Shown: positions 35,701 to 47,900 of the stretch, piece by piece | Layout: each line of letters begins with the position of its first letter | How positions within the stretch are numbered: the first letter of the stretch is position 1 | Source of the DNA: Dugong dugon | Lineage: Eukaryota > Chordata > Mammalia > Sirenia > Dugongidae | DNA: 64,000 nt | Reading direction: 5' to 3' | Assembly: GCA_030035585.1 (NCBI GenBank) | Contig: CM057462.1 | Span: 144,982,734 to 145,046,733 of the forward strand | Program-made: the position numbers and the translations under genes | The notes under the pieces: model-generated | The model's input: the letters and a program-made list of their open reading frames with translations, nothing else | Database searches by the model: none | What the model was told of the DNA's origin: nothing

Positions 35701-35897
35701 AAAAAACAGAAAAACAAACCTGTTGCTGTCAAATTGAATCTGACTAATAGAGACCCTATAGGACGGAGTAGAACTGCCCCATAACGTTTCTAAGGCTGTA
35801 ATCTTTATAGAAGCAGACTGCCACATCTTTCTCCCAGGGAGTGGATGGTGGGTTCTAACTGCTGCCCTTTCGGTCAGCAGTTGAGTGCTAGTGCTCG
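35701..35897 (-). mobile_element. AfroSINE
   Basis: An A-rich tail, TGCTGTCAAATTGAATCTGA, CATAACGTTTCTAAGGCTGT, CCACATCTTTCTCCCAGGGA and TCAGCAGTTGAGTGCTAG. The head end is diverged. It lies only 26 bp from the opposite-strand SINE at 35521. Confidence 0.9.
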
Positions 35898-36234
35898 TCG
35901 TATAAAATAAGACATACTATAAATGTCCACATTATTCTCCATTTATTTCATTTTTGATGTTCCCTAGAATGTGCAATATATCCAGATAGCTTTAGCGCAA
36001 CTATGGGAAAATCAAGGAAGGGTCTTACAACAGGTTTTCGCCAGAGAAATAAAAGGTAAACAGCGCTCAGTGAAGACCAATGTGATGATGATTGTGGGTT
36101 TTAGAAAGACATTAAAACTATGGGGCTAGGAAGCTAGACTATATTTCCAGTTGCTATTCCATATGTATGTATTCTCCTCCTTCCTCATATAGACCTGCTC
36201 CTCTATATCTAAAATTAATTCTAATAATATCAAT
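35898..36234. other. No gene recognised
   Basis: AT-rich sequence between a SINE and an old MIR; nothing identified. Confidence 0.4.
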
Positions 36235-36326
36235 ATTGCTACTAATAATGGATAACTATTAAATTAACACTTATTGAGTGCTTACCATTTGCTGAAATTG
36301 TCCCAACAATTTTACGTATATACCCA
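36235..36326 (-). mobile_element. MIR SINE, left half
   Basis: TTAACACTTATTGAGTGCTT and ACCATTTGCTGAAATTGTCC match MIR AACATTTATTGAGCACTTAC...GCCAGGCACTG. It stops at TTTACGTATAT and is continued at 36766. Confidence 0.8.
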
Positions 36327-36765
36327 AGCCATGGTATTTTCAATAGCCTCGTATGCATGTGAAAGATGGACAATGTATAAGTTAGGCCAAAGAAGAATTG
36401 ATGCCTTTGAATTGTGGTTTTGGTGAAGAATACTGAATATACCATGGACTGCCAGAAGAAAGAACAAATTTGTCTTGGAAGAAACACAGCCAGAGTGCTC
36501 CTTGGAAGTGAGGATGGCAAGACTTCATCTCATGTACTTAGGACATGTTATCAAGAGGCACCAGTCTCTGGAGAAGGACATCATGCTTGGTAAGGAAGAG
36601 GGTCAGCAGAAAAGAGGAAGAGTCTTGACAAGATGGACTGACACAGTAGCTACAACAATGGGTTCAAACATAGCAAGGATTGTGAGGATGGTGCAGGACC
36701 AAGCAGTGTTTCATTCTGTTGTACATACAGAGGTTGCTGTGAGTTGATGGTACCTAACAACAACC
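36327..36765 (+). mobile_element. RTE LINE 3' fragment inside a MIR
   Basis: From CCCAAGCCATGGTATTTTCA through ATACCATGGACTGCCAGAAG, GACATGTTATCAAGAGGCAC and AAGATGGACTGACACAGTAG to GGTACCTAACAACAACC. Only the last part of the RT protein is encoded (open at 36475-36747, with a region like LGHVIKRHQSLEKDIM). A dead copy. Confidence 0.92.
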
Positions 36766-36950
36766 ACATTAATCTAATTTTTACATCAAACCTAGGTAAG
36801 TATGATCATGCTTCTGTTGTTAACTGAGACAAAGAAAAATTAAAATACTTACTTGTGGGAAGTCATGAGCAGTGAAAGAGCTGGAATTGGAAACCAAGAA
36901 TCTGACTCCAGAGACCATGCTATTGACCACTATGATAAACTAGCTCTCAA
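36766..36950 (-). mobile_element. MIR SINE, right half
   Basis: CACATTAATCTAATTTTTAC, then TACTTGTGGGAAGTCATGAG, AAAGAGCTGGAATTGGAAAC and CCAGAGACCATGCTATTGAC. This matches the remaining MIR (…CAAGGTCACACAGC…AGAGCTGGGATTC…CCAGAGTCCATGCTCTTAACC), so the RTE split one MIR. Confidence 0.82.
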
Positions 36951-37105
36951 TATATAGAAAAAAAAATATATATATATATATAGTACACGTGTATATTTTT
37001 TTCAAAGAACGGTCTCTTTGTATTTATTTCCCAATGACTTTCTATAGAAATATTGCAGTATTTAACTTTTCCACCTTTAGTATATTGGACTGTCTATCTC
37101 ACCTT
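36951..37105. repeat. AT microsatellite and flank
   Basis: An (AT)n run at about 36966-36982 within AT-rich DNA. Confidence 0.6.
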
Positions 37106-37295
37106 GCTGCTATGTGTCTTAAAGTTAATTACGACTCATAGCAACCCTATATGACAGAGTAGACCTGCTTCCTAGGCTGTAATCTTTACAGGAGAAGATT
37201 GCCAGGTCTTTCTCTTGCAGAGCCACTGGGTGGGTTCTAACTGCTGACCTGTTTGTTTAGCAGCTGAGTGCTTAACAATTATGCAAGGAGGGCTC
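37106..37295 (-). mobile_element. AfroSINE with RTE-like tail
   Basis: GCTGCTATGTGTCTTAAAGT corresponds to the complement of an RTE-type tail, then TTACGACTCATAGCAACCCT, GCTGTAATCTTTACAGGAGA, ACTGGGTGGGTTCTAACTGC and ATTATGCAAGGAGGGCTCT. Confidence 0.88.
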
Positions 37296-38003
37296 TTTCA
37301 CTTTACCTTACCTCTTCAATACCATCTATTATGCATATGTGTTTTACTTAATCACTGTCAAGTTTTATAATGGTTGAAAATTTTATAATAGTTGCATTTA
37401 CATATTTCTAATTTCTTAAGATTATGAAAAATTTCTCATGTTTACTTGTTATTTGTACTTCTTTGAAATTTGTTATTTGTAGTTCTTTGAGGGACTAGCT
37501 TTGCCTAATTTTTGTCCTTTCCTAATTTATTATTTCTTTTTATTTTAGGTACACTTATTTATGGAGAGGTTAAATTTTAAAAATTGATTTAATGCAACTT
37601 ATCAAAAATTCTTAAGCTTATATTTAATTCATTTATATTTACCAGGTCATTATTTGATTTTTTTCAATATGAAACATACAGCTTTTTAATCTTTTTGAAA
37701 AAATGTATTTCTTTATAATTATGAATATAATTAATACATACTTATTGAAAAATACTAAGACAGAGAAATATAATTTAGTAAATATTTTAAAAAGTGTGCA
37801 AATGACTCAACAATATCTACTATAGAAAGCAGATACATCTTACTCTATGGATGTCTTATATATAAATGCATATGTAAATTTAGAAAATTAAATTTTTGTA
37901 GTATATAGAGTTTCAGTTCTTGCTTTTTTATTCACAACTATATGCTATATCCTATTTCTTAAATAGTTTTGAAAATGTGATTTATAAATTTCTATACATA
38001 AGT
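37296..38003. other. AT-rich, nothing recognised
   Basis: No credible gene or repeat. Confidence 0.45.
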
Positions 38004-38703
38004 GAAGATCAAAGATCACAGTCCTCAATATGGATTACACGTGAACATAAAGAAAATAAAAATCCTCACAACTGGACCAATAAGCAACAGCATAATAAAC
38101 AGAAGATTGAAGTTGTCAAGGATTTCATTTTACTTGGATCCACAATCAACGCCCATGGAAACAGCAGTCAAGAAATTAAATGACGCATTGCACTGGGCGA
38201 ATCTGCTGTAAAAGTCCTGTTTAAAGTGTTGAAAAGTAAAGAGTCACTTTGAGGACTCCGATGTGCCTGACGGGAAGCCTTGGTGTTTTTAACGACCTCG
38301 TATGCCTGGGAAAGCTGGACAATGAATAAGGAAGACCAAAGAACTGACGCATTTGAATCACGGTGTTGGTGAAAAATATTGATCATGCCACGGACTGCTA
38401 AAAGAATGAACAAATCTGTCTTGGAAGAAGTACAGCCAGAATTCTCCTTAGAAATAAGGATAACAAGACTTTGTCTCACATACTTTGGACATGTTATCAG
38501 GAGGGACCTGGCCCTGGAGGAGGACATCATGTTTGGTAGAGGATCAGCGAAAAAGAAGAAGACTCGCAACGAGATGTATTCTACACAGGGGCTGCAACAA
38601 TGGATTCAAGCATAACGATGATTGTGAAGATGGTGAAGGACCAGGCAGTGTTTCCTTCTGTTGAACATAGAGACGCTATGAGTCAAAACCAGACAACAAC
38701 AAC
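38004..38703 (+). mobile_element. RTE LINE, 5'-truncated
   Basis: From GAAGATCAAAGATCACAGTC (matching 24691 in the copy at 24302) to GAGTCAAAACCAGACAACAA. ATACATAAGT at 37994-38003 and ATACATAGGT at 38704-38713 (9 of 10 identical) are the target duplication. The RT C-terminal frames are broken (38002-38211, 38379-38615). Confidence 0.93.
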
Positions 38704-38713
38704 ATACATAGGT

Positions 38714-40982
38714 AGATAATAAATATATCCCCTATTATAGACATTCAGCTTATTTGCCATTTATGCAATGATAGATAATAAAATTCTGAACATACTTGTT
38801 TATAATTCTTTGAGGTCATTTATGCTATGATTATTTACACTGATTGAGTTCTTAGAGTTACTTGATTTAAAAGTATGAATATTTATAAAACTTTGTACAT
38901 ATTTCATATTGTGCTTCAATTTTGTTTAAGCATGTTTCTCCACATCTTTCCTAAGAGTGTGTGTGTCAAGGATATTTTGTGTGTGCATGTGTAACAAAAA
39001 AATGAATTTTATTATTATAATTCACTTTTTCATTTTGTTAATTTTTAGTAAAACTGAATTTTTTAAAAATATATATTCACCATTGGTATCATTTCTTTTT
39101 AAAGTGTTCATGTAATTGTACATTTAATTGAGATATAATAATTTCTATTATTGATCTGTAAGCTATGTATTAAGTCTATATTCATATTTATAATATATAG
39201 GTATATATCTATGTCTGCTATGAGTCTGAATCAATGTCAACAGGTGTGGTTTGGTTACAGGTATATATAATATGTGCTCATATTATTTCCAAAATCCTTG
39301 TACCTAAGGATTGACATTGATTGGTGACTTCCTCTTGTATCTGACACAAGTGATCACTGACTCAACTTTACTAAAAGTTCTGGTGTCTCAATGTAAACAA
39401 GTTGAATGGATGACCCTCAGAGAAATACTAATTTCAGATAAGATCCTGGAAAGGCATTTTTACCCACTTTGCAGTGCATGGTAGGGTGAAAGTAAGAGAG
39501 AATGAGATTGAAATAATTATATAAAAATGAGAGTTAATAATCATAATCCAGCTTCCAAAATAGACAAATGTAATTTGGGTCATGTTCTTATTAATCTGTA
39601 GGTTTTCACAAATGAAATTGAATGTAATTATGTAAACTAAAAGTAAATTGAGAAAATGAGTATTTCTGATAATAACTCTTTGTTTAATGCTTCCTGAATT
39701 CCTAGCACTGTTGATTCAAATTATGAATTGAATTATTCATATAATAGGAAAAAGTATTTGTTCACACCACTGAATTTGGAAAGTATTGGAAAATAACAGT
39801 ATACTATGTTAATACCATAGTATAATGGTTGTAGTAAATAAAAATGTCCCCTGAGGAAGATATGTATATTTTTTTCCCAGAGGCTAATAGAAAGTTAACT
39901 ATACCATTTGTGGTATTTCTGTTATAGCAGCACTAGGTAACTAAGATAACTAGTATCACTAATATTAAAATGTCATACATTGGTCATCACTAGCCCTATT
40001 GACATGAAATTTAATTTTAATTTTCCATTATAGATGTATATACATTACTACCTGAGGGGAGGTGGTAGTTACCTGAGGTAAATTAAGAGAAATATAAGTT
40101 GAGAATCAGAAGTATTTCATGGGTGCTCAGCTGTGCAGAGTGACTCTTGGTGTTTGGATCAATTAAATGCATATTCAGCCAACACTGCCAATTATCCTTG
40201 GTAAAATGATATGTTACATTCTCCAAAGGCTCCCTATTATTTATCTATCAATCATTCAGTTTACTAATAACTTAATGAAGTTGGTCTTGGATATACTTTT
40301 CAGTATTTATGAGGTCCTCCTCTACGTTTTGCACTGCTTATGTGCACATTCTGAGGTGAGTACAGCATATAGATTCTGCTCCGTGTAGACAGATACTATC
40401 TTAATTATGTGACAGTTATGCCACCCTAGAAAGATCATTGGACTTTACTTTGATTTGGATTTGTGCTCTGAATTGTCCAATTACCAGCAGAATAAATAAC
40501 TCCTCACAGTTTCCACATCTTTAAAATGTGAATTATAAAGCCTGACCCATACATTTATTGTGCAGATAAAGTATGATTGTATACTTAATGTATGTGATTA
40601 TGTATGTGATTAATGGAATGTGAAATTTTTACATTGCTGTAATTAAAAATAATAAATACAATAGAAGAGATAGACACAGAAAGAGAAGATAATTAAATCA
40701 TACTGCAAGGATTTATTTTTTTTAGGGAAGAAATATAATTTTGATACCCATGCTTTGAGCTACTCATGGCATGCAATATAAAACATAGGATATACAAAGA
40801 GAAAGTTTATCATAGCTTTTAGGAAGTTAACAAAACCAGAGGCAGTAAATCTTGTCTTAAGGATAGAATATAAAAGAACACTAGGAATGCAGGAGATGGG
40901 TGACAAATCAAATAGTTGAAAACTGCAGCAATCACTGAAGACGCTGGTTTTTACAGAATGGACAGTAGGTAAACTACCATTA
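38714..40982. other. AT-rich, mostly unrecognised
   Basis: About 2.3 kb. At 39213-39262 GCTATGAGTCTGAATCAATG and GTGTGGTTTGGTT look like a SINE tail scrap. At 40430-40590 a stretch with CCACATCTTTAAAATGTGAA could be a worn MIR. No gene was seen. Confidence 0.45.
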
Positions 40983-41070
40983 TTGTTGTAGTTAGCTGCT
41001 GTTGAGCCCAACTCATGATGACCCTGTGTGTTACAGAGTAGAGCTGTTTCATGGGGTTTCCTTGGCCATG
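40983..41070 (-). mobile_element. AfroSINE second type, outer copy, left part
   Basis: TTGTTGTAGTTAGCTGCTGT, GTGTGTTACAGAGTAGAGCT and TCATGGGGTTTCCTTGGCCA. It is interrupted at GGCCATG and resumes at 41276. Confidence 0.85.
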
Positions 41071-41272
41071 ATGCAAGTGGTTTGCAATAGGCTGCTAACC
41101 CAAAGGTTGCTGGTTTGAACCCACCCAGTAGTGTCTCAAAAGAAAGGCCTGGCAAACTACTTGCATAAAGATTACAGCCAAGAAAACCCTATGGAGCAGT
41201 TCCACTCTGTAACACATGGGATCTCCATGAGCCAGGGGCCAACTCAACAGATGCTAACAATAACAACAACAA
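41071..41272 (+). mobile_element. AfroSINE second type, inserted in another SINE
   Basis: TGCAAGTGGTTTGCAATAGG, CTGCTAACCCAAAGGTTGCT, CAAAAGAAAGGCCTGGCAAA, AAACCCTATGGAGCAGTTCC and AACAGATGCTAACAATAACA. It is in the opposite orientation to its host SINE. Confidence 0.87.
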
Positions 41273-41386
41273 TATTTATGGAAACAGATCACCAAGCCTC
41301 TCTTTTGAGGTGCTGTTGGGTGAGTTCAAACTGCCAAACTTTAGGTTAGTAGCCAAGAACAAACTGTTTGCACTACCCAAGGACCT
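41273..41386 (-). mobile_element. AfroSINE second type, outer copy, right part
   Basis: TTATGGAAACAGATCACCAA, CTTTTGAGGTGCTGTTGGGT, GGTTAGTAGCCAAGAAC and TTTGCACTACCCAAGGACCT, completing the element begun at 40983. Confidence 0.85.
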
Positions 41387-43235
41387 AAACTGTATTACTT
41401 CCCTATAATCATACATTGTAAATATTTTAAAAAATAATTGTATGGGAAACGGTCAATGAAAATAAAAGAAAGTTATAGAAAAGAAAGTGGAACAAAAGAG
41501 TTATAAGTGTATGTTTAATATGTAAAGTGTATAACTTCCATTAAAACTTACCTCATTCTTTTAAGTAAGCAAGCCCAATACCAAAATTAAATCATTAAAT
41601 CACTAGAGCTTCTCAAAGGTTACACTGAGCTGTAAAAAGCGAGAGAAAAAACAATGGTAAACTATAAAGCGAACTGCAGGAAAAAAAGAAGTCAACTAAC
41701 TTTTTGCCTTTATTAATATAACTTCTTGATTTTGGTTTCAACAGAAAAAATAGGTATTATCATAGCAAATTATCCTCTGATATAATGATGTAAATTTCTA
41801 TTTTATGTTAAGGATGTGCAAAAGTTGTTGGACTTTTGAAAATTTGTGAAAAGAATAGGTATATTTTGCCACATGTGCATAGAGTCTACTGAAAATAAGA
41901 GATTGAAAAAAAAAAAGGAAAAAGGGAAAGAAATATAACTTCTTGAATCTGTCTTTTGAGATCACTGATAAAATGCCTGCTGTCACCCTAGGCCATTTTG
42001 AAAGGTTGAATTCATAGGATCAAGTGAAGTTCTCTGGGAAACAATGTCACTCTTTCTGTTTTCTCATATCTATAAAAAAAGAGTGTGTCAGATTGCTGCC
42101 TTTGTATTGCCTTTTTGTGATCTCTAGAGATTTAAATAAAATAAAAATGAATATTTACAACATCAGTCCTTTCTTATAGCCAAATCATATCTGCTTTTGT
42201 TAATTTGTTGCCATTTTATTCAACTTTGTCAAAGATGACCTTCACAATCAGATTCATCACTGGAAATTTGTTCCAAAATATGCTCTATTTTAATCCTATT
42301 AGAATTGTATATAATACTATCCTCATTTACTGGTTCTCAAGCTTATGATCTCAAGTACCAAAACAATACCTTGAATAATTTAAAACTACTTTGAGCTGCT
42401 TAGAAACATTCAATTATAAAATTCCTGATAAATAAATTTATATATATGTGTGTATACATATATATACACACACACATACATATATGCATGATTATATACC
42501 AATATATAAAGTTAAAGGTGTTTGGTGATGATAATATCATTTCTGGTTATGTTAAATCTAAAAAACAACACACAGTTTAACTAAGAAAAATCTGAAATTA
42601 AGAATAAAAATAGGTATATATATACAAACTAAATAGACACACAAACACAAAACATCTACAATAACTATAGAATTACGCATACCACCACCACCACAACAGA
42701 AAGTAAAGAATTTGACAGTGAATTATGCAATAGAATCAATGAATGTCTTGCCTTTTTATTTATTTTTATAGTTTTCATAATAATTATTTGAAGAAAACTA
42801 GGTTATTATCTGTTTTCTGGTTTAAATAGACACACATTTAATATCAACGGGACAAAGAAATGCTGATATCTTAATTACAGATGCTCCAAAACACTTGTAG
42901 GAAACCTGTTTGTGAATAAAAGCGAAGTAACACCATCCAAATAACTCCTGGCTCTATTTTTGTTTCATGACAGTTTCTTTGCTTTGCCAGTAGATTTGCC
43001 CATACTACAAAAGACCAAACATTCAGATTTCATAATCAGAGATGCTTCTGTTTTTTATTAAAAGTCTCAGACACTTTAAAAAAACATTTGCAAATTGAGT
43101 TGGAGTTTAATAGATAGACATTCTAATAGATGACTATCATGTTTTGTTTCACTTTCTTTTCTCTTTTGTCAAGATACAAAGTGGATCAGAGAAGATACCC
43201 TGTAGGCATTTGTTTTCACCATGGCTATCACTACC
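41387..43235. other. AT-rich, no gene recognised
   Basis: About 1.85 kb. Includes a mixed TA/TG/CA tract at 42440-42490 that is close to self-complementary. Nothing else could be named. Confidence 0.45.
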
Positions 43236-43247
43236 AATTACCAGATC

Positions 43248-43413
43248 GGAGCCCTGGTGGCCCAGTGGTTAATACTTCAGCTGCTAACCAAAAGATCAGC
43301 AATTCAAATCTACCAGCAGCAACTTGGAAACCCTATGGGGGGATTCTACTCTGTCCTATAGGCTCCTTATGAATCGGAATCGACACGACAGCAATAGGGT
43401 TGGTTTGGTTTTT
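43248..43413 (+). mobile_element. AfroSINE with target-site duplication
   Basis: GGAGCCCTGGTGGCCCAGTG, CTGCTAACCAAAAGATCAGC, CTATGGGGGGATTCTACTCT and GAATCGACACGACAGCAATA. AATTACCAGATC at 43236-43247 and AATTATCAAATC at 43414-43425 are a 12-bp target duplication with two changes. The AGAAAGATGTGG block is missing. Confidence 0.93.
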
Positions 43414-43439
43414 AATTATCAAATCCTCAGATTAATTTT

Positions 43440-43545
43440 ACCAAAAATTAAGAAAGGAAGGGAAGAAGGAGACAGGGAAGGAGGGAAGAAGGGAGGAAAG
43501 GAGGGACGGGAGGAGAGAGAGACAGAAAAGAGAGAGAAAGAGAAA
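43440..43545 (+). repeat. Purine (GGAA/GAGA) tract
   Basis: About 100 bases almost wholly A and G on the plus strand. Frames across it are low-complexity (Gly/Glu/Lys). Confidence 0.8.
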
Positions 43546-43999
43546 GGTAGCATTTATGAGCATACAATCTGTAGAATGGCAGCAAAATTGAGAAGAAAAA
43601 TGGTTAAGAAGGGGAGGTGGCAATATTTCAATTTCAGGACCTTCCCTTTCTGATTTCTACTTGGAATATATTAGTAATTTATTTTAAGATGAAAATGTTC
43701 ATAAGTATGAAGACGAAAATGTTCATAAGTATTGTTTACAGAAATGTATTACTCCTGTGCCATTGAAATTGAACTTAAGCAATAAAAACCTATACCATAT
43801 TGTTTTAAAAGCAAAGTAACATTTTATGAGATATTACCATGTAATGGAAGTAAAGAGACTTGAAAAAAATCAGAGGATAAGGATTTTTTTATTATACATA
43901 CGTTTGTTGCATATTTAAACTTGTATTGTTGCTGAGAAAGCATCTATTTGAACAGTGTTCAGGAATAAGCAACACCAACTGGAAGGAGATTCATCTATT
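43546..43999. other. No gene recognised
   Basis: AT-rich flank of the minus-strand L1. Confidence 0.4.
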
Positions 44000-44981
44000 T
44001 TTTTCATTGTAGTTCAAATGAAGTTTACATTTCAAGTTAGTATCCCATAGAAAAATTATACATAATTATGTGACCCTAATTGCTCTCCCCATACTGTGAC
44101 AGCACACTTCTCCTTTCCAACCCTGATTCCCCATGCCCATTCAACCAGCTCCTAACCCTCTCTGCCTTCCCATCTCACCTCCAGACAGAAGCTGCCCGTT
44201 TAGTCTTTTCTATCTACCTGAGCTAAGAGGGACACTCCTCACGAGCATCACTTTATGTCCCACAGTCCAGTCCAATCACTGTCTGAAGAGTTGGCCTTGG
44301 AAATTCTTTTAGTTCTGGGCTGATAGATAATCCAGGGACCATGCTTTCTGGGGATCCTCCAGTCTCAGTCAGAACATTAAGTCTAGTCTTCTTACAAGAA
44401 TTTGAGTTCTGCACCCCACCTTTCTCCTGCTCCATCAGGGACTCTCTGTTGTATTCCCTGTCAGGGAAGTCATTGGTGGTAGCCAGGCACCATCTAGTTC
44501 TTCTGGTCTCAGGCTGATGAAGTCTCTGGTCCATGTAGCCCTTTCTGTCTCTTGGGCTAATATTTTCCTTGTGTCTTTGATGTTCTTCATTCTCCTTTAC
44601 TCCAGGTGGTTGGGACCAATTGATGTATCTTGGAGGGCTACTTGCAACCTTTTAAGACTCCAGATGCCACTCACCAAAGCATGATGCAGAACATTTTCTT
44701 AATAAGCTTTGTAATACCAATTGACCGAGATGTTCCCTGAAAGCATGGTCCCCAGACCCCTAACTCTGCTACTCTGTCCCTCAAAGTGTTTGACTGTATT
44801 CAGGAGACTTCTCAGCTGTGGTTTAGTCCAGTAGCACTGACTTCCCCTGTACTGTGTGCTGTCCTTCCCTTCACCTAAGATAATTCTTATCTATTATCTA
44901 GTTAGTAAATAACCCTCACCCTCCCCACCCTCATAATCATCAAAGATGTTTTCTTCTGTGTTTAAACCTTTTCTTCAGTTC
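44000..44981 (-). repeat. L1 3' UTR and tail, minus strand
   Basis: Reverse of the 3' UTR seen at 34405-35375. A frame at 44253-44534 here is in the UTR and is not a gene. Confidence 0.85.
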
Positions 44982-47900
44982 TTACAATAGAGGTCTTATA
45001 CAATATTTGTCCTTCTGTGACTGACTAAATTCACTCAGCATAATGCCCTCCAGATTCCTCCATGTTATAAGGTGTTTCATGGTTTCATCAATGTTCATTA
45101 TCTTTGAGTAGTATTTCCTTGTGTGCATATACCATAATTTGTTTATCCATTCATCCGTTGATGGACACCTGGGTTGCTTCCATCTTTTTGATATTGTGAA
45201 CAGTGTTGCAATGAACATGGGTGTGCATATATCTATTTGTGTGATGGTTCTTATTTCTCCAGGATATATTCCAAGGAGCAAGATAGTGGGATTGTATGAT
45301 ACTTCTGTTTCTAGCTTTTTAAAGCAGCACAAAATCGATTTCCAAAGTGGTTGTATCATTTTACATTCCCACCAACAATGTATAAGTGTTCCAGTCTCTC
45401 CACAACCTCTCCAGCATTTATTAATTTGTGTTTTTTGGATTAATGCTAGCCTTGTTGGGGTGAGATGATATCTCGTTGTAGTTTTGGTCTGCATTTCCCT
45501 AATGCCTTATGATTGTGAGCATTTCTTCATGTGTCTGTTAGCCACCTGAATATCTTCTTTGGTGAAGTGCCTGTTCATACACTTTGCCCATTTTTTACTT
45601 GGGTTATTTGTCTTTCTGTTGTTGGAGTTTTGCAGTATCTTGTAGATTTTAGAGATTAGACGCTGATCGGATTTGTCGTAGCCAAAAATTTTTCCCAGTC
45701 TGTAGGTAGTCTTTTAATTTTTTTGGTGAAGTCTTTTGATGAGCATAAGTGTTTGGTTTGTAGAATCTCCCAGTTATTTAGTCTCTCTTCTGGTGCTTGT
45801 GCAGTCTGTCTTCTAGTACTTATGGTTTGTTTTGTGTTTATGCCATATATTAGGGCTCCTAGCATTATCCCTTTTTTTTCCTCCATGATCTTTACCATTT
45901 TTGATTTTATATTTAAGTCTTTGATCCATTTTGAGTTAGTTATAGTGCATGATGTGAGGTGTGGGTTTTGTTTCAGCTTTTTGCAGATGGATATCCAGTT
46001 ATGCCAGCATCATTTGTTAAACAGACCGTCTTTTCCCCAAATAACGGACTTTGGGCCTTTGTCAAATATCAACTACTCATAGGTGGATGAATTTATGTCT
46101 GGATTCTCAATTCTGTTCCATTGGTCTATGTATCTGTTACTGTACCTGTACCAGGCTGTTTTGACTAATGTGGTGGTATAATAGGTTCTAAAATCAGTTA
46201 CTGTGAGGCCTCCCACTTTGATCTTCTTCTTGAGTAATGCTTTACTTATTCAGGGCCCCTTCCCTTTCCATATGAAGTTGGTGATTTGTTTCTCCATCTC
46301 ATTAAAAAATGCCGGTGGAATTTGGATAGGGATTGCATTGTATCTGTAGATCACTTTGATTAGAATTGACATTTTCACAATGTTAAGTCTTTATATCCAT
46401 GAGCAAGGTATGTTTTTTCCACTTATGCAGATCTCTTTCATTTTCTTGCAGTACTTTTTTGTAGTTTTTATTGTATAGGTCTTTTACGTCTCTGGTTAGA
46501 TTTATTCCTAAGTATTTGATCTTCTTGGGGGCTACTGTAAATGGTATTGATTTGGTGATTTTCTCTTTGAGGTTCTCTTTGCTGGTGTAAAGGAATCCAG
46601 CTGATTTTTGTATGTTTATCTTGTATCCTCATACTTTCCTGAAATCTTCTGTTAGTTCCAGTAGTTTTCTTGCGGATTCATTGGGGTTTTCTGTGTATAG
46701 GACCATATCATCTGCAAATAGAGATACTTTGACTTCTTCCTTACCAATCTGGATGTTCTTTATTTATTTTTCTAGCCTAATTGCTCTGTCTAGGACCTCC
46801 AGCACAATGTCGAATAAGAGTGGTGATAAAGGGCATCCTTGTGTGGTTCCCGTTCTCAAGGGGAATGCTTTCAAAATCTCTCCATTTGAGATGATTTTGG
46901 CTTTTGGCTTTGTATAAATGTGCTTAATTATATTGAGGAATTTCCCTTCTATTCCTATTTTGATGAGTTTTTTTTTTTTTTTTTATCATGAATGGGTGTT
47001 GAACTTTGTCAAATACCTTTTCTGCATCGGTTAATAAGATCCTGTGGTTCTTGTCTTTTGTTTTATTTATGTGATGGATCACATTGATAATTTTTGTAAT
47101 GTTGAACCATCCCTGCATACCTGGTATAAATCCCACTTGATCGTGGTGAATAATTTTTTTGATATGTTGCTGAATTCTATTGGCTAGAATTTTGTTGAGG
47201 AGTTCTGCGTCAATGTTCATGAGGGATATTGGTCTGTAATTTTCTTTTTTTGTGGTGTCTTTGCCTGGTTTTGTTATCAGGGTTATGCTGGCTTCATAGA
47301 ATGAGTTTGGGAGTATTCCATCCTTTTCTATGCTCTGAAATACCTTTAGTAGTAGTGGTGTTAACTCTTCTCTGAAAGTTTGGTAGAATTCTCCAGTGAA
47401 GCCATCCGAGCCAGGATTTCTTTTTGTTGGGAGTTTTTTAATTACCTTTTCAAACTCTTCTTTGTTATGGGTTTATTTAGTTGTTCTGCCTCTGTTTTCA
47501 TTAGTTTAGGTAGGTAGGAGTTTCTAGAAATTTTTCCATGTCCTCTAGGTTTTCAAATTTGTTAGAATACAATTTTTTCATAGTATTCTATTATGATTCT
47601 TTTAATTTCAGTTGGGTCTGTTGTGATATAAGCCATCTCATTTCTTATATGGGTTATCTACTTCCTCTCCTGTTTTTGTTTTGTCAGTTTGGTCAATGGT
47701 TTATCAGTTTTGCTGATCTTTCCAAAGAACCAGCTTTTGGTCTTGTTAACTCTTTCGATTGTTTTTCTGTTCTCTATTTCATTTCATTCTGCTCTAATTC
47801 TTATCATTTCCTTTCTTCTGCAGCCTGGGGGCTTCTTTTGCTGCTCTTTTTCTACTCATTCCAGTTGTAGGGTTAATATTTTGGTTATGGCCTTTCTTCT

